The notes: a model not told the origin generated them from the sequence alone. Positions 37,085-46,398 are shown, counted from the stretch's first letter. The stretch: 64,000 nt of DNA from DAIDKA01 sp963726995 (GCA_963726995.1 CAVSEP010000006.1:310001-374000); one strand, 5' to 3'. Translations and numbers: made by a program.

Positions 37085-38059
37085 ATGAGGGGGACGGCCG
37101 TTAACAGTCTGCTGAACCTGTCGGCATTCGTGCGCGTGGCGCGACTCGGCAGCTTCTCGAGCGTGGCTCGGGAGCTGCAGGTGGCGCCGTCGGTCGTGAC
37201 CAAACGCATCGATCAGCTGGAGCAGGAACTTGGCACGCGCCTGGTGCTGCGCTCGACGCGCGGCCTGACGCTCACGCCGGCCGCCGAAGTACTGCTGCCG
37301 CGTTTTGTCCGGCTCGTGGCCGAGTTCGACGAACTCTTCAAGGGCAGTCCCACCGATGACCAGGGCATCGAAGGGCAGCTACGGATCAAGTCACCGACCA
37401 CGCTGACCAGCGAGTTCCTCGGCAGCATCTACGCCCGATTCCTGCAGATGCATCCCAACGTCACGCTCGACATTGCGCTGGTGAATCGCTCGGTCAATCC
37501 ACTGGAGGAAGGTTTCGACTGTGCAATCGGGGCACTGCAGGTGTCCTATCCCAACGTCGTCGATGTACCGTTATGCCCCTATGAAGTCGTCGTCTGTTGC
37601 GGCAGCAGCTATCTTCAAGGCCGGGTCGAGCCGCAGCACCCGACGGAGCTGATGGACTTCGATTGCCTCACGTCGGGTCTGTTCAGCAGCAGCTGGACTT
37701 TCGAGAGCGCCGGCGGACCCTTGAGCGTCGAGGTGCATGCCCGGGTTCACGTCAGCGAGGCACGCGTGCTGCGGGACCTGGCGCGCAGCGGCCTGGGCAT
37801 CGCGGCCTTGCCTGCCTACCTCGCGGCTGAGGATATCCGCTGCGGACGGCTGCTGCCGCTGCTGCGGGACTTCCCGCTGCAGCCGCACTGGCTGAAGGCG
37901 CTGGTGCCGCGCATGAAGATGAACCGACCGGTGGTTCGCGAGTTCGTCGCGTACCTGAAAAGCCAGCTGGCCGTTCCGCCCTGGGCGCTGCAGGAACGGC
38001 TGGCCGGCACGACCAGTGAGGCGCAGCGTGCAGATGCCCGGCTGCTGAACGCCCGCTAA
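37085..38059 (+). CDS. LysR family transcriptional regulator
   Basis: The protein has 324 residues from ATG 37085. It has an N-terminal winged helix-turn-helix (FVRVARLGSFSSVARELQVAPSVVTKRIDQLEQELG) and a C-terminal periplasmic-binding-like effector domain (GQLRIKSPTTLTSEFLGSIY onward). In-frame codons run back to 36950, but they would cross the inverted repeat and lack family support. It is divergent from the TonB receptor and overlaps the convergent amidase gene by 4 bp. It probably controls one or both. Confidence 0.9.
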   Translation: MRGTAVNSLLNLSAFVRVARLGSFSSVARELQVAPSVVTKRIDQLEQELGTRLVLRSTRGLTLTPAAEVLLPRFVRLVAEFDELFKGSPTDDQGIEGQLRIKSPTTLTSEFLGSIYARFLQMHPNVTLDIALVNRSVNPLEEGFDCAIGALQVSYPNVVDVPLCPYEVVVCCGSSYLQGRVEPQHPTELMDFDCLTSGLFSSSWTFESAGGPLSVEVHARVHVSEARVLRDLARSGLGIAALPAYLAAEDIRCGRLLPLLRDFPLQPHWLKALVPRMKMNRPVVREFVAYLKSQLAVPPWALQERLAGTTSEAQRADARLLNAR

Positions 38060-39624
38060 CGCATTCGCGGTGGCCGGCGCGCGTGGCTGGCCTGTTCATA
38101 GGCATACGCGATGCCGATCAGTTTCGGTTCGCTGAATGCGCTGCCCACGAACGACAGCCCCACGGGCAGTCCATGCACCAGGCCCATCGGCACGGTGATG
38201 TGCGGATAGCCGGCGATGGCGGGCGGCGCGGTGATGTTGCCACCCAGGATGTGATCGCCATTGATCAGGTCGCTCATGAAGGCGGGACCTGCGGTGGGGG
38301 CGATCAATGCGTCGAGGTGATCGTGCGCCAGCGCGACATCGATGCCCTCCTTGCCCGCGAGTCGCCGCACGTTTGCCCGCGCCTTGAGGTACACGGCATC
38401 GGTCAGCGGCCCCTTGGCCTGGGAGTCCACCAGGATGTCCTGGGGAAACCAGGCCATCTCGGTCGCCGCGTGAGCCTTGTTCCATTCGATGAGTTCGGGC
38501 AGCGAGTGCGGGCCAGCACCGCTCCTTGCGGCCAGATTCCGATTCAGACCGTCCTTGAATTCGTACTGCATCGCCGTGAGCTCATCTGCGGACAGCTTGT
38601 CGGCATTCGGCAGTTCCACGGGATCCACGACGATGGCGCCGCGCGCCCGCAGAACCTTGATGGCCTGATCGAACACCGCATCGACCTCATCGTCGAAGCC
38701 AGCGAGCTTACGGACGACGCCGATGCGTTTACCCTTGAGCGCGCCGGCATCCAGGAACTTGCGGTAGTCCGGCGGCGGCGCATCCTTCAGCGGTGCGGTC
38801 GCCGCATCATCCGGATCGTAGCCGGCCATGACGGTGAGCAGGATCGCGGCATCGGCGACGCTGCGTGCCATCGGACCTGCCGTGTCCTGCTGGGCGCTGA
38901 TGGGAATGATGCCGGAGCGCGACACCAGACCTACGGTGGGCTTAATGCCCACCAGTCCATTCAGGCTCGACGGACAGACGATCGAGCCGTCGGTCTCGGT
39001 GCCGACGGCCAGCACGGCCAGATCCGCCGCCTCCGCCGCGCCCGATCCGGAGCTTGATCCGCAGGCATTGCGCCTCGTGTCATAGGGATTGCGGGTCAGC
39101 CCCCCGCGCCCGCTCCACCCCGAGGTGGACCGGGTGGAGCGAAAGTTGGCCCACTCACTCAGATTGGTCTTCGCCAGAATCAGCGCACCGCTGGCGCGCA
39201 GCTTGCGCACGATGAAGGCCTCGCGCGGCGGTTTCGAATCCACCAGTGCCAGGGAGCCCGCGGTGGTCAGCAGCCGGTCGGTGGTCGCGATATTGTCCTT
39301 CAGGACCACCGGCACGCCGAACAGGATGCCGCCCTGCGAGGGCGCTGCATCCAGCTGCGCCGCGAGGCTGCGGGCGTCGGGATTGACCTGAATGATGGAA
39401 TGCAGGGCGGGACCATGGACATCCAGCGCATCGATGCGCTGCAGGTAGTGATCGACCAGGGCGCTGACGGTCACGCGGTGCGTCATCAGCGCCGCCTGCA
39501 CTTGCGCCACATCCGGTTCGGCAGGCAGCGCGCCTGCGGGATCGGCAGCCGGGGCACTGGAGACCAGGGTCGACAGCAGGGCTGCGGTAGCGGCAGCGGC
39601 GATTCTTGCTGGTACGAGGCGCAT
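38056..39624 (-). CDS. Secreted amidase-signature-family hydrolase
   Basis: The 522-residue protein has a signal peptide (cleavage near APA-AD). The amidase signature Ser-cisSer-Lys triad is visible: Lys in PVVLKDNIAT, the Gly/Ser-rich CGSSSGSGAAEA and the nucleophile region TETDGSIVCPSSLNGLVGIKP. Such enzymes hydrolyse amide or ester bonds; export suggests action on an extracellular substrate. Start ATG 39622-39624 gives the signal peptide. Its neighbours (TonB receptor and LysR regulator) suggest a substrate-utilisation locus. Confidence 0.9.
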   Translation of the reverse strand: MRLVPARIAAAATAALLSTLVSSAPAADPAGALPAEPDVAQVQAALMTHRVTVSALVDHYLQRIDALDVHGPALHSIIQVNPDARSLAAQLDAAPSQGGILFGVPVVLKDNIATTDRLLTTAGSLALVDSKPPREAFIVRKLRASGALILAKTNLSEWANFRSTRSTSGWSGRGGLTRNPYDTRRNACGSSSGSGAAEAADLAVLAVGTETDGSIVCPSSLNGLVGIKPTVGLVSRSGIIPISAQQDTAGPMARSVADAAILLTVMAGYDPDDAATAPLKDAPPPDYRKFLDAGALKGKRIGVVRKLAGFDDEVDAVFDQAIKVLRARGAIVVDPVELPNADKLSADELTAMQYEFKDGLNRNLAARSGAGPHSLPELIEWNKAHAATEMAWFPQDILVDSQAKGPLTDAVYLKARANVRRLAGKEGIDVALAHDHLDALIAPTAGPAFMSDLINGDHILGGNITAPPAIAGYPHITVPMGLVHGLPVGLSFVGSAFSEPKLIGIAYAYEQASHARRPPRMR

Positions 39625-39708
39625 GGGTTCCCCTTTGCATCGGCAGTGTCGGTCGCGCGGTGCGCAGTGCATTATATCTGTTGCAGACCCCTTTCCGGAG
39701 CGACCGTC

Positions 39709-40329
39709 ATGCCGTATTCGCGCGAACCCCGCCTGCACCCGGTGCCGATGAGCGCGCTGCGACCCACGCAGATCAGCGTGGGCATGCGCGAGGTGAAGGC
39801 CAAGCGCAAGGCCTGGCGTGAGCATCCGGACCGCAAGAAGGCCACCTTCCTGGGCCGGCACGTGATCCCGGTGGTGTGGGGCCCAAAGGAGGCTTTCTAC
39901 GTCATCGACCATCATCACCTCTCCCTGGCGTTGCATCAGGAAGGTGTCAAGGAAGTCGCCACCACGGTGATGGCTGATCTGCGCCGGCTGCGGCGCGAGG
40001 CATTCTGGATCTATCTGGACAATCGCGGCTGGCTGCACCCCTTTGACGAGCACGGCCGCCGGCGAAGCTACGAGGATGTGCCGCGCCGCATCTGGGATCT
40101 GGTCGATGATCCCTATCGAAGTCTCGCCGGGGAATTGCGGCGCAGCGGCGGTTTCGCCAAGGACACGACGCCCTTCAGCGAATTCCTGTGGGCCGACTTC
40201 CTGCGCCGGCGGCTGAAACCCAGGCTGCTCGAGGATGACTTCCCGCAGGCCCTGGTGCGGGCGCTGAAGCTGGCGAAGAGCGCGGAGGCGGATTTCCTGC
40301 CCGGCTGGTGCGGGCCCATCATCGGATAG
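39709..40329 (+). CDS. ParB-like nuclease-domain protein (ParBc_2 type)
   Basis: The 206-residue protein has an N-terminal segment LHPVPMSALRPTQISVGMREV, then GRHVIPVVWGPKEAFYVIDHHHLSLAL with the D-HHH metal-type motif. A helical C-terminal half follows (FSEFLWADFLRRRLKP and AEADFLPGWCGPI). This matches the stand-alone putative ParB-like nuclease family rather than chromosome-partitioning ParB: there is no helix-turn-helix and no parA. The plain start is ATG 39709. It is 8 bp before a GTG that may be the true SulP start. Confidence 0.82.
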   Translation: MPYSREPRLHPVPMSALRPTQISVGMREVKAKRKAWREHPDRKKATFLGRHVIPVVWGPKEAFYVIDHHHLSLALHQEGVKEVATTVMADLRRLRREAFWIYLDNRGWLHPFDEHGRRRSYEDVPRRIWDLVDDPYRSLAGELRRSGGFAKDTTPFSEFLWADFLRRRLKPRLLEDDFPQALVRALKLAKSAEADFLPGWCGPIIG

Positions 40330-40370
40330 ACCCGCGGTGAAACCCAGAACGTTTCGCGGACCTCGCCGAT

Positions 40371-41960
40371 GTGCTGGCCGCCTTGTCCATCGCCGGCCTG
40401 CTGCTGCCCGAGGCGGTGGCCTATTCGGGGCTGGCCAACCTGCCGCCGCAGGCCGGAGTCATCGGCCTGTTCGCCGGGCTGATCTGCTACGGACTGGTGG
40501 GTCGCAGCCGTCTGGCGATCGTCTCGGCGACGTCCTCTTCGGCGGCCGTGATGGCGGCGGCCACGACGGCGCTGGGCGCGGCGGATGAGGCGTCCCGAGT
40601 GTTCCTCGCCGGTATTCTAGTGCCCTGCACGGGCGTGGCCTTCGTGCTGGCCGGTGGTGCACGGCTGGGGGCCATCTCGAATCTGATAGCACGGCCGGTG
40701 CTGCGCGGCTTCGCCTTCGGTCTGGCACTGGTGATCGCCGTCAAGCAGATTCCTTCTCTGGCCGGCCTGCACACCCACAGCGGCGGTTTCTTCGCGCTGC
40801 TGCTGGAACTGTCGCGCACGCTCGGCGCCGCCCAGCCCGCCGCCTGCGGCACGGGCCTGATCGCGCTCGCCGGCCTGTTCGTGCTGGAGCGGCTGCGGCG
40901 CATTCCCGGCGCGCTGGTGGTCATCGTCGCAGGTATCGCGACATCCGGCTGGCTCGCGGTGCATGGTGTTGTGCTGACCGGCCCGATTCACCTGGCGGTG
41001 GATCTGCCACGATTCCTGCGGCCCGAGCACCTGAACTGGCCACAGCTGGTGGAATTCTCGCTGGCTTTGATGTTCATTCTGTATGCCGAGTCCTACAGTT
41101 CCATCCGCACCTTCGCCCTCAAGCATGATGATGCCGTGCAGCCCAATCGCGACCTGGTGGCCTTGGGTGTCGCCAACGTGCTCTCCGGGCTGTTTCACGG
41201 TACCCCGGTAGGCGCGGGCTACTCGGGCAGCTCCGCCAATGATGCGGCGGGAGCCCGCTCACGGGCGGCGGGGCTGCTGGCCGCGCTCATCATCCTGCTG
41301 CTGGTGCTGCTGTGCCTGCCGTATATCGAGCGCATTCCCGCCCCGGTGCTGGCCGCCATCGTCATCCATGCGGTCAGCAAGTCTTTGCGGCTGACGCCGC
41401 TGCGGACCTATTTCCGCTGGCGTCGCGACCGCTTGATCACCGTGATCGCCATCATCGCCGTGCTGGCGTTCGGCATGCTGAACGGCCTGCTGTTCGCCAT
41501 CGCCTTCAGTCTGGCCATGCTGCTGCAGGCGCTGGCACGACCGCGACTCGCGGAGCTTGGGCGCCTCGGCGCGCACGATTTCGTGAACATCGCGCGCTTC
41601 CACGACACCGAACGAACGCCCGGAGTGCTGGTGCTGCGACCCGAGGAGCCGCTGCTGTTCGCCAACGCCGATCCGGTCCTGGCGCTGGCGCGCACCAAGG
41701 TTCAGCACACGGCGGATGTGAAGCTCGTGGTGCTCAGTCTCGAGGAATCCCCCGACCTGGACGCCTCATCGCTCGAGTGCCTCGCGGAGTTCAGCGCCTG
41801 GCTGGCGCAGCGCCGGATCGAGTTGCGTCTGGCCAGGCTGAAGGACAACGCGCGTGATGCGTTGCTGCGCGCGAAGCTGGTGCAGCTTCCGGCGGCGGCG
41901 CTGGAGTATTCCAGCGTCGACGATGCGGTGAGTGGCAACGCCGCAGGAAGAAGGAACTGA
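40371..41960 (+). CDS. SulP family anion transporter with C-terminal STAS domain
   Basis: The open frame encodes 529 residues with about 10-12 transmembrane segments, LLLPEAVAYSGLANLPP in TM1, SATSSSAAVMAAA in TM3, and a C-terminal STAS domain (about 400-510, VLVLRPEEPLLFANAD). It is likely a proton-coupled anion or bicarbonate carrier. The N-terminus appears truncated in this frame. A GTG at 40337 begins VKPRTFR, and deleting one G near 40358 joins it to DLADVLAALSIAG, which is how I would expect this protein to begin. That gives 541 codons including the stop. Confidence 0.85.
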   Translation: MLAALSIAGLLLPEAVAYSGLANLPPQAGVIGLFAGLICYGLVGRSRLAIVSATSSSAAVMAAATTALGAADEASRVFLAGILVPCTGVAFVLAGGARLGAISNLIARPVLRGFAFGLALVIAVKQIPSLAGLHTHSGGFFALLLELSRTLGAAQPAACGTGLIALAGLFVLERLRRIPGALVVIVAGIATSGWLAVHGVVLTGPIHLAVDLPRFLRPEHLNWPQLVEFSLALMFILYAESYSSIRTFALKHDDAVQPNRDLVALGVANVLSGLFHGTPVGAGYSGSSANDAAGARSRAAGLLAALIILLLVLLCLPYIERIPAPVLAAIVIHAVSKSLRLTPLRTYFRWRRDRLITVIAIIAVLAFGMLNGLLFAIAFSLAMLLQALARPRLAELGRLGAHDFVNIARFHDTERTPGVLVLRPEEPLLFANADPVLALARTKVQHTADVKLVVLSLEESPDLDASSLECLAEFSAWLAQRRIELRLARLKDNARDALLRAKLVQLPAAALEYSSVDDAVSGNAAGRRN

Positions 41961-42052
41961 GCGTTTATCGCACGTCCGACGCACCTTGGTACACTGGCGC
42001 ACTGCAACCGGTCTGCGCTCCAATTGAACTCTGACTTCAAAGAGCAGCCATC

Positions 42053-43111
42053 ATGAAAACCCGCTTCGCACTGGGTCCCGCTGTCGGGGCCCTCCTGATT
42101 TCGGTCTCCCTGGCGCCGCTGACCGGCTTTGCCCAGGTCTCGGGTCCCTTGACCATCAAGGAGCAGGGCAGCTTCTTCGTCGGCGGCGAGCACCGCACGG
42201 TGCGCGAGCCCGCCACGGGCGTGATACCGGCCCAAAGCGGCGAGATCACGGTCAACCAGATGTATGTGCAGTACCAGATTCCGCTCAAGGGCGACCGGCA
42301 TGTTCCGCTGGTCTTCGTGCATGGCTGCTGCCTGAGCGGCAAGACCTGGGAAACGACGCCCGACGGACGCATGGGCTGGGCCGAATACTTCGTGCGCAGG
42401 AATCGCCCGGTGTACCTGGCCGACCAGGTCTCCCGCGCCCGTTCCGGCTTCGACCCCAGCGCGTTCACTCAGGTGCACGAGGGCACGCTGGCCAATGCGC
42501 AGATGCCGGGGATACTGGATGCCACCCATCAGTTTGCCTGGACGGTGTTCCGCTTCGGGCCCAAGTTCGGCGAAGGCTTCGCCGATGAGCAGTTCCCGCT
42601 GGAGTCGGTGGAGGAGCTCTACAAGCAGATGATTCCGGATCTGAATTCGACGCTGCCGCAGAATCTCAATCCAACCCTGACGCAAATGGCAGCCCTCGGC
42701 GTGAAACTCAAGGGCGCGGTGCTGGTCGGACATTCCGAATCCGGCTTCTTTCCCGAGCAGGCCGCACTGGTCGATCCGACCGGGATCAAGGGCATCATCT
42801 CGATCGAAATGCCATGCAACACGGCGCTGAGCGCCACGCAGCTGGCGACGCTGGCCAGGATCCCGACGTTGATCATGTTCGGCGACCATCTCGCGGACGT
42901 GAAGGGGCCCTTCAGCTGGATGGATGCCAAGACGGGCTGCGACACCTACGTCGAACAGCTCAGGAAGGCCGGTGGCGATGCCGAAATGCTGTATCTGCCG
43001 GCGCGCGGCATCAAGGGCAACAGCCACATGCTGATGCAGGACAGGAACAGCAATCAGCTCGCGGACCTGCTGATCGCCTGGATCGACAGGCACGTCGAAG
43101 GCCGCAAGTAA
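42053..43111 (+). CDS. Secreted alpha/beta-hydrolase
   Basis: The 352-residue protein has a signal peptide (cleavage near GFA-QV). The alpha/beta-hydrolase core has the oxyanion-hole region VFVHGCCLSGKTWE and the nucleophile elbow VLVGHSESGFF; an Asp in FGDHLADV and a His in KGNSHMLMQD complete the likely triad. Family members act as esterases or related hydrolases; substrate unknown. It stands alone between SulP and the PadR operon, preceded by a 92-bp gap. Confidence 0.88.
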   Translation: MKTRFALGPAVGALLISVSLAPLTGFAQVSGPLTIKEQGSFFVGGEHRTVREPATGVIPAQSGEITVNQMYVQYQIPLKGDRHVPLVFVHGCCLSGKTWETTPDGRMGWAEYFVRRNRPVYLADQVSRARSGFDPSAFTQVHEGTLANAQMPGILDATHQFAWTVFRFGPKFGEGFADEQFPLESVEELYKQMIPDLNSTLPQNLNPTLTQMAALGVKLKGAVLVGHSESGFFPEQAALVDPTGIKGIISIEMPCNTALSATQLATLARIPTLIMFGDHLADVKGPFSWMDAKTGCDTYVEQLRKAGGDAEMLYLPARGIKGNSHMLMQDRNSNQLADLLIAWIDRHVEGRK

Positions 43112-43131
43112 GCCGCCCTCGCCGCCCGCGC

Positions 43132-43180
43132 TTGCATACCTCTAACTTATAGGTATACTATGCCTCGAACCAAGAGGTAT
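43132..43180 (+). promoter_or_regulatory. PadR promoter with overlapping operator half-sites
   Basis: TTGCAT (43132-43137), a 16-bp spacer and TATACT (43154-43159) form a promoter. ATACCT (43136-43141) and AGGTAT (43151-43156) are perfect inverted half-sites with a 9-bp spacer covering it. A third half-site AGGTAT is at 43175-43180, next to the AGAGG ribosome-binding site. This suggests autorepression by PadR. Confidence 0.6.
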
Positions 43181-43184
43181 AGCC

Positions 43185-43535
43185 ATGCCACGCGAGACCA
43201 ATCCCAATTTCATGGCCGGGGTGCCGGAGTTGATGATCCTGCGCCTGCTGCAGGATCGGGAAATGTACGGCTACGAGATCGTGCAGGCCGTCAGGGCCGA
43301 AACCGGCGATGTCGTGAGCCTCGGAGAAGGCGTGGTCTATACCGTGCTGCACGCACTGGAGCGCGAAGGGGCGCTGAAATCGCGCCGCAAGACGGTTGAG
43401 GGTCGCAGTCGTATCTATTACGCCGTGACGGCGGCCGGCCTGCGTCGCTATGGCGACCTCGCGACGACCTGGACAACCCTGGCCGGGGCCATTCAATCAG
43501 TCATGAAAGGGAGCCGCCATGCCACTGCAATTTGA
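43185..43535 (+). CDS. PadR family transcriptional regulator
   Basis: The 116-residue protein is a small winged-helix regulator: ELMILRLLQDREMYGYEIVQAVR, then GVVYTVLHALEREGALKSR and SRIYYAVTAAGLRRY. That is the canonical PadR pattern with the beta-wing. AGAGG lies 7 nt upstream of the ATG. The next gene, a membrane protein, overlaps its 3' end by 17 bp; PadR plus DUF1700-like membrane partner is a recurring pair. It probably represses its own operon through the ATACCT/AGGTAT repeats. Confidence 0.92.
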   Translation: MPRETNPNFMAGVPELMILRLLQDREMYGYEIVQAVRAETGDVVSLGEGVVYTVLHALEREGALKSRRKTVEGRSRIYYAVTAAGLRRYGDLATTWTTLAGAIQSVMKGSRHATAI

Positions 43536-44247
43536 GACTGTGCGCGAACGGCTCTTGCGAGCCGGCATTGCACCCCGCCATGTCAGTCGCTATCTGACCG
43601 AACTGCGCGAGCACCTGGCCGATCTGACCCGGCGCGAACGGGAATCGGGTCTCGACGAGCGGCAGGCGGCCGAGCGCGCCAAGGCCCTGCTGGGAAGCGA
43701 TGCGCAACTGGCGCAGGCGATGATCGACAAGGGCGCTCCCCGCGCGCTCGCCGCGCGCGCGCCCTGGGCCGTGTTCGCGATGTTCCCCGTGCTGCTGCTG
43801 GTGGCGGTACTCGCAGGCAACGCGCTATCGATGTTTCACGTGCTTCAGCCTGTCAAGGACCTGTCGCCCGCGCAAATGCCGGACAGCTATCGCGGGCTCA
43901 TCGCCGTCATGAGCTTCGTCGTCAGTTATCTGGTCGGCGGGCTGCTGGCGATGGGCTGTATCATCGTGGCCCTGCGCCAGCGCCTGGCGTCCCGTTGGAT
44001 CTGGATAGGCGTGGGAATGGTCGCTATTCTCAACGGATTGCTGGGATTTCACATGAACGTTTTCTCCGCGGCGGATGGCAAAACGAGCCTCAAGACCTTC
44101 TCCATGGCGAACGTAGTCTTTGTTGACGGGCACCCGAGTTCCGCCGCGACATTCGCCGTGGCACTGCTACACGCCGCAGTGCTCTTTGCGGTTGCGGTTT
44201 TGGCCTACCGGGCCTTGAAGACGCGCATCGGCGCTGCGCACGCCTGA
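43519..44247 (+). CDS. Membrane protein paired with PadR (HAAS/DUF1700-like N-terminus)
   Basis: The 242-residue protein has an N-terminal cytoplasmic helical domain (about 1-75: ERLLRAGIAPRHVSRYLTELREHLADL, then ERAKALLGS) of the kind found at the start of PadR-linked membrane proteins and permeases. Four transmembrane helices follow at about 82-102, 130-152, 158-178 and 212-232. It starts inside the padR gene. The N-terminal domain is thought to sense or anchor; no transport motif is visible. Function unknown. Confidence 0.78.
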   Translation: MPLQFETVRERLLRAGIAPRHVSRYLTELREHLADLTRRERESGLDERQAAERAKALLGSDAQLAQAMIDKGAPRALAARAPWAVFAMFPVLLLVAVLAGNALSMFHVLQPVKDLSPAQMPDSYRGLIAVMSFVVSYLVGGLLAMGCIIVALRQRLASRWIWIGVGMVAILNGLLGFHMNVFSAADGKTSLKTFSMANVVFVDGHPSSAATFAVALLHAAVLFAVAVLAYRALKTRIGAAHA

Positions 44248-44299
44248 TCCTCCGGGCCGGACCCGTTGCGGGCCACGGGCTCTCGCTCCAGAATGCGGC

Positions 44300-44929
44300 G
44301 TGGTCACAGCACGAGGACAGCGAACGGCAATCGTCGGGGTCGCCGAACATGGCAATTCGGCAATCCTGGTCACGCTTTCGGCTGCTGGTGAACTCCTCGA
44401 CCGCCGGCGCATCGACCTCACCGATCGCACTTTCCCGACGCACCCGCACCACCACGAAGGCTCCTGGGCGGTGGGGCGCTACCTGAACACGCCCGGAGCA
44501 CGCCGGATGTCGCTTGCCGAAGCCGTGGCACTGGTTGAACGGGTACGGGTCGCGGCTGCCCAGGGGGCCCGAACGGGCCTGGAGGCACTGGCTGCTGCAG
44601 TATCAGTGCCCATCTCCTGCATTACTCTGCGTATCTGCCCTGCCCTGCCGCCTACGATCGAGGAACGGATCAGCGATAATCGGGCACAGACGTACGCCGA
44701 CACCGTCATGTATCGCGAGGCGCTCGCCTCGGCCGCTGCAGCGCGGGGCTGGGCGGTGCAATGGTACGACCCTGAACTTGTGTTTCAGGGTGCGGCAGCG
44801 GCGCTGGGCATCGCGGACATCGATGGGTTCCTTCAGGCCCTGGGCCGCAGCGCCGGTCCACCCTGGCAGGCCAAACATAAGCTTGCGGCCGCCGCGGCCA
44901 TGGCGGCTGCAAGCGTGAAATCCCGCTAG
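44300..44929 (+). CDS. Conserved hypothetical protein
   Basis: The protein has about 209 residues from a GTG at 44300; no better start keeps the N-terminal beta-strand SAILVTLSAAGELLDRRRIDL. The pattern of an early RNase-H-like strand, then PHHHEGSW, LRICPALPPTIEERI and ADTVMYREALASAAAARGW, fits a conserved but unnamed bacterial family that I recall only as hypothetical. No signal peptide or membrane segment is present. It lies alone between the PadR operon and the SDR gene. There is no ribosome-binding site close to the GTG, so the start is uncertain. Confidence 0.65.
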   Translation: MVTARGQRTAIVGVAEHGNSAILVTLSAAGELLDRRRIDLTDRTFPTHPHHHEGSWAVGRYLNTPGARRMSLAEAVALVERVRVAAAQGARTGLEALAAAVSVPISCITLRICPALPPTIEERISDNRAQTYADTVMYREALASAAAARGWAVQWYDPELVFQGAAAALGIADIDGFLQALGRSAGPPWQAKHKLAAAAAMAAASVKSR

Positions 44930-45017
44930 CGAGCGGCTGACCCGGGCATTCGACTCGGCGGACCAAACCCTGCATCATCGGCGCCAAAATCGGGCGGCGC
45001 GAGGTCAGGAGGCGGGA

Positions 45018-45779
45018 ATGGACCAGAGAGTTCTAGTCACGGCCGGCGCCGGCGGAATCGGGCTGGCGATCGCCCGCGCTTTTGCCGCGAATGGAGCGCA
45101 GGTCTTCGTGGTCGACATCGACAAGGCCGCCCTGGCGAGCCTGGCCAGGCAGGCCGCGAACATCCACTGCAGTGTCTGCGACCTGGCGGACCGCGGTGAA
45201 ATCGAACGCATGGTCCCGGCAGCAGTCGCGACGCTCGGCGGTCTGGACGTGCTGGTGAACAACGCGGGCATTGCCGGCCCCACGAGTCCGGTCGCGGATC
45301 TCGATCCGGACGCCTGGGAAGCCGTGATGCGCATCAACCTCAACGCCACATTCAATGTCACACGCCTGGCGATTCCCCATCTGAAGCGATCGAAGGCGGC
45401 GTCCATCATCAACATGTCGTCGGCCGCGGGGCGTTTTGGCTACCCAAACCGCAGCGCCTATTCAACCAGCAAGTGGGGCCTGATCGGCTTCACCAAGACC
45501 CTGGCGCTGGAGCTGGGTGCCTTTGGAATCCGCGCCAATGCCATCCTGCCGGGCGCCGTCGCCGGGCAAAGGGTGGAACACGTACTGGCGGGGCGCGCCC
45601 AGGTCAGCGGCCGCACCCTGGAACAGGAACGAGCCGCGGCGCTGGGAATGCAATCGATAAAGGCCTTCGTCGAGCCCAGCGAAATTGCGGCGCTGGCGGT
45701 ATTCCTGGCATCGGAGGCGGGCAAGTCGATCTCCGGTCAGATGTTGCCCATCGACAACGACCAGTTCACCACCTGCTAG
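45018..45779 (+). CDS. Short-chain dehydrogenase/reductase
   Basis: The 253-residue classical SDR has the cofactor-binding TAGAGGIGLAIA (TGxxxGxG), VDID after strand 2 (an acidic residue favouring NAD), NNAGIAG, catalytic Ser in INMSSAAG, and the YSTSK catalytic Tyr-Lys pair. The C-terminal GQMLPIDND is typical of 3-oxoacyl/hydroxysteroid-type SDRs. It overlaps the convergent HAD gene by 4 bp. Substrate cannot be deduced. Confidence 0.93.
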   Translation: MDQRVLVTAGAGGIGLAIARAFAANGAQVFVVDIDKAALASLARQAANIHCSVCDLADRGEIERMVPAAVATLGGLDVLVNNAGIAGPTSPVADLDPDAWEAVMRINLNATFNVTRLAIPHLKRSKAASIINMSSAAGRFGYPNRSAYSTSKWGLIGFTKTLALELGAFGIRANAILPGAVAGQRVEHVLAGRAQVSGRTLEQERAAALGMQSIKAFVEPSEIAALAVFLASEAGKSISGQMLPIDNDQFTTC

Positions 45780-46378
45780 GGCAGCAGGATCTCAAGCTCC
45801 CGCTGACATTGCGCCGCATCCTGAAAGCGGATGGCCTGCAGGCCCAGGGCACTCGCGGCATCGACATTCACCTGCAGGTCATCGATGAAGACCGACTCGT
45901 GGGCATTGAGGCCGAAGCGTTCCAGCAGGTGCAGGTAGATTTCCGGTTCGGGCTTCATCAGCTGGATCTCCCCGGAAATCACGATGCCCCGGAATAGATC
46001 CCAGAAGGTATGTCGGCGCCGCAGGTGCTCGAACATTGGCGCGGGCATGTTCGACAGGCAGTAGATATCGAAACCGCGCTGCCGCAGCGCCCGGACTATC
46101 CTGACGGTCTCGGGTTTCTCGCGCAGGGAGTCGCGGACCGCAGCAATGATGTCGACCACGCTGCTGCGGCTCAGGCCGCAGGCCCGCTCCAGGCGCTCTA
46201 TCAACTCCTCTTCGGACAGCTGCCCGCGGTCGAACTTGCGCCAATCCGGGCCAAAGACCAGCGAACGCAGCTGCCGGCGCAATGCCGGCTCGGGCTGGAA
46301 CGGCGACAGGAGATGATCCGGGTTCCATTCCAGCATCACGCCGCCCAGATCCATGATGACGTTGCGGATGACGCTCAT
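45776..46378 (-). CDS. HAD superfamily hydrolase (HAD-IA, YihX-like)
   Basis: The 200-residue protein starts with MSVIRNVIMDLGGVMLEW, carrying HAD motif I in variant form (DLGGV in place of DxDGT, as in YihX-type phosphatases). Further motifs are YCLSNMP (motif II Ser/Asn), KPEPEIY (motif III Lys) and VFIDDLQVN (motif IV). A cap domain lies between motifs I and II. Likely a sugar- or nucleotide-phosphate phosphatase. A GTG 9 bp upstream (46387) is an alternative start. Confidence 0.88.
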   Translation of the reverse strand: MSVIRNVIMDLGGVMLEWNPDHLLSPFQPEPALRRQLRSLVFGPDWRKFDRGQLSEEELIERLERACGLSRSSVVDIIAAVRDSLREKPETVRIVRALRQRGFDIYCLSNMPAPMFEHLRRRHTFWDLFRGIVISGEIQLMKPEPEIYLHLLERFGLNAHESVFIDDLQVNVDAASALGLQAIRFQDAAQCQRELEILLP

Positions 46379-46398
46379 GCTCCCCACCGTCTCAGGCT

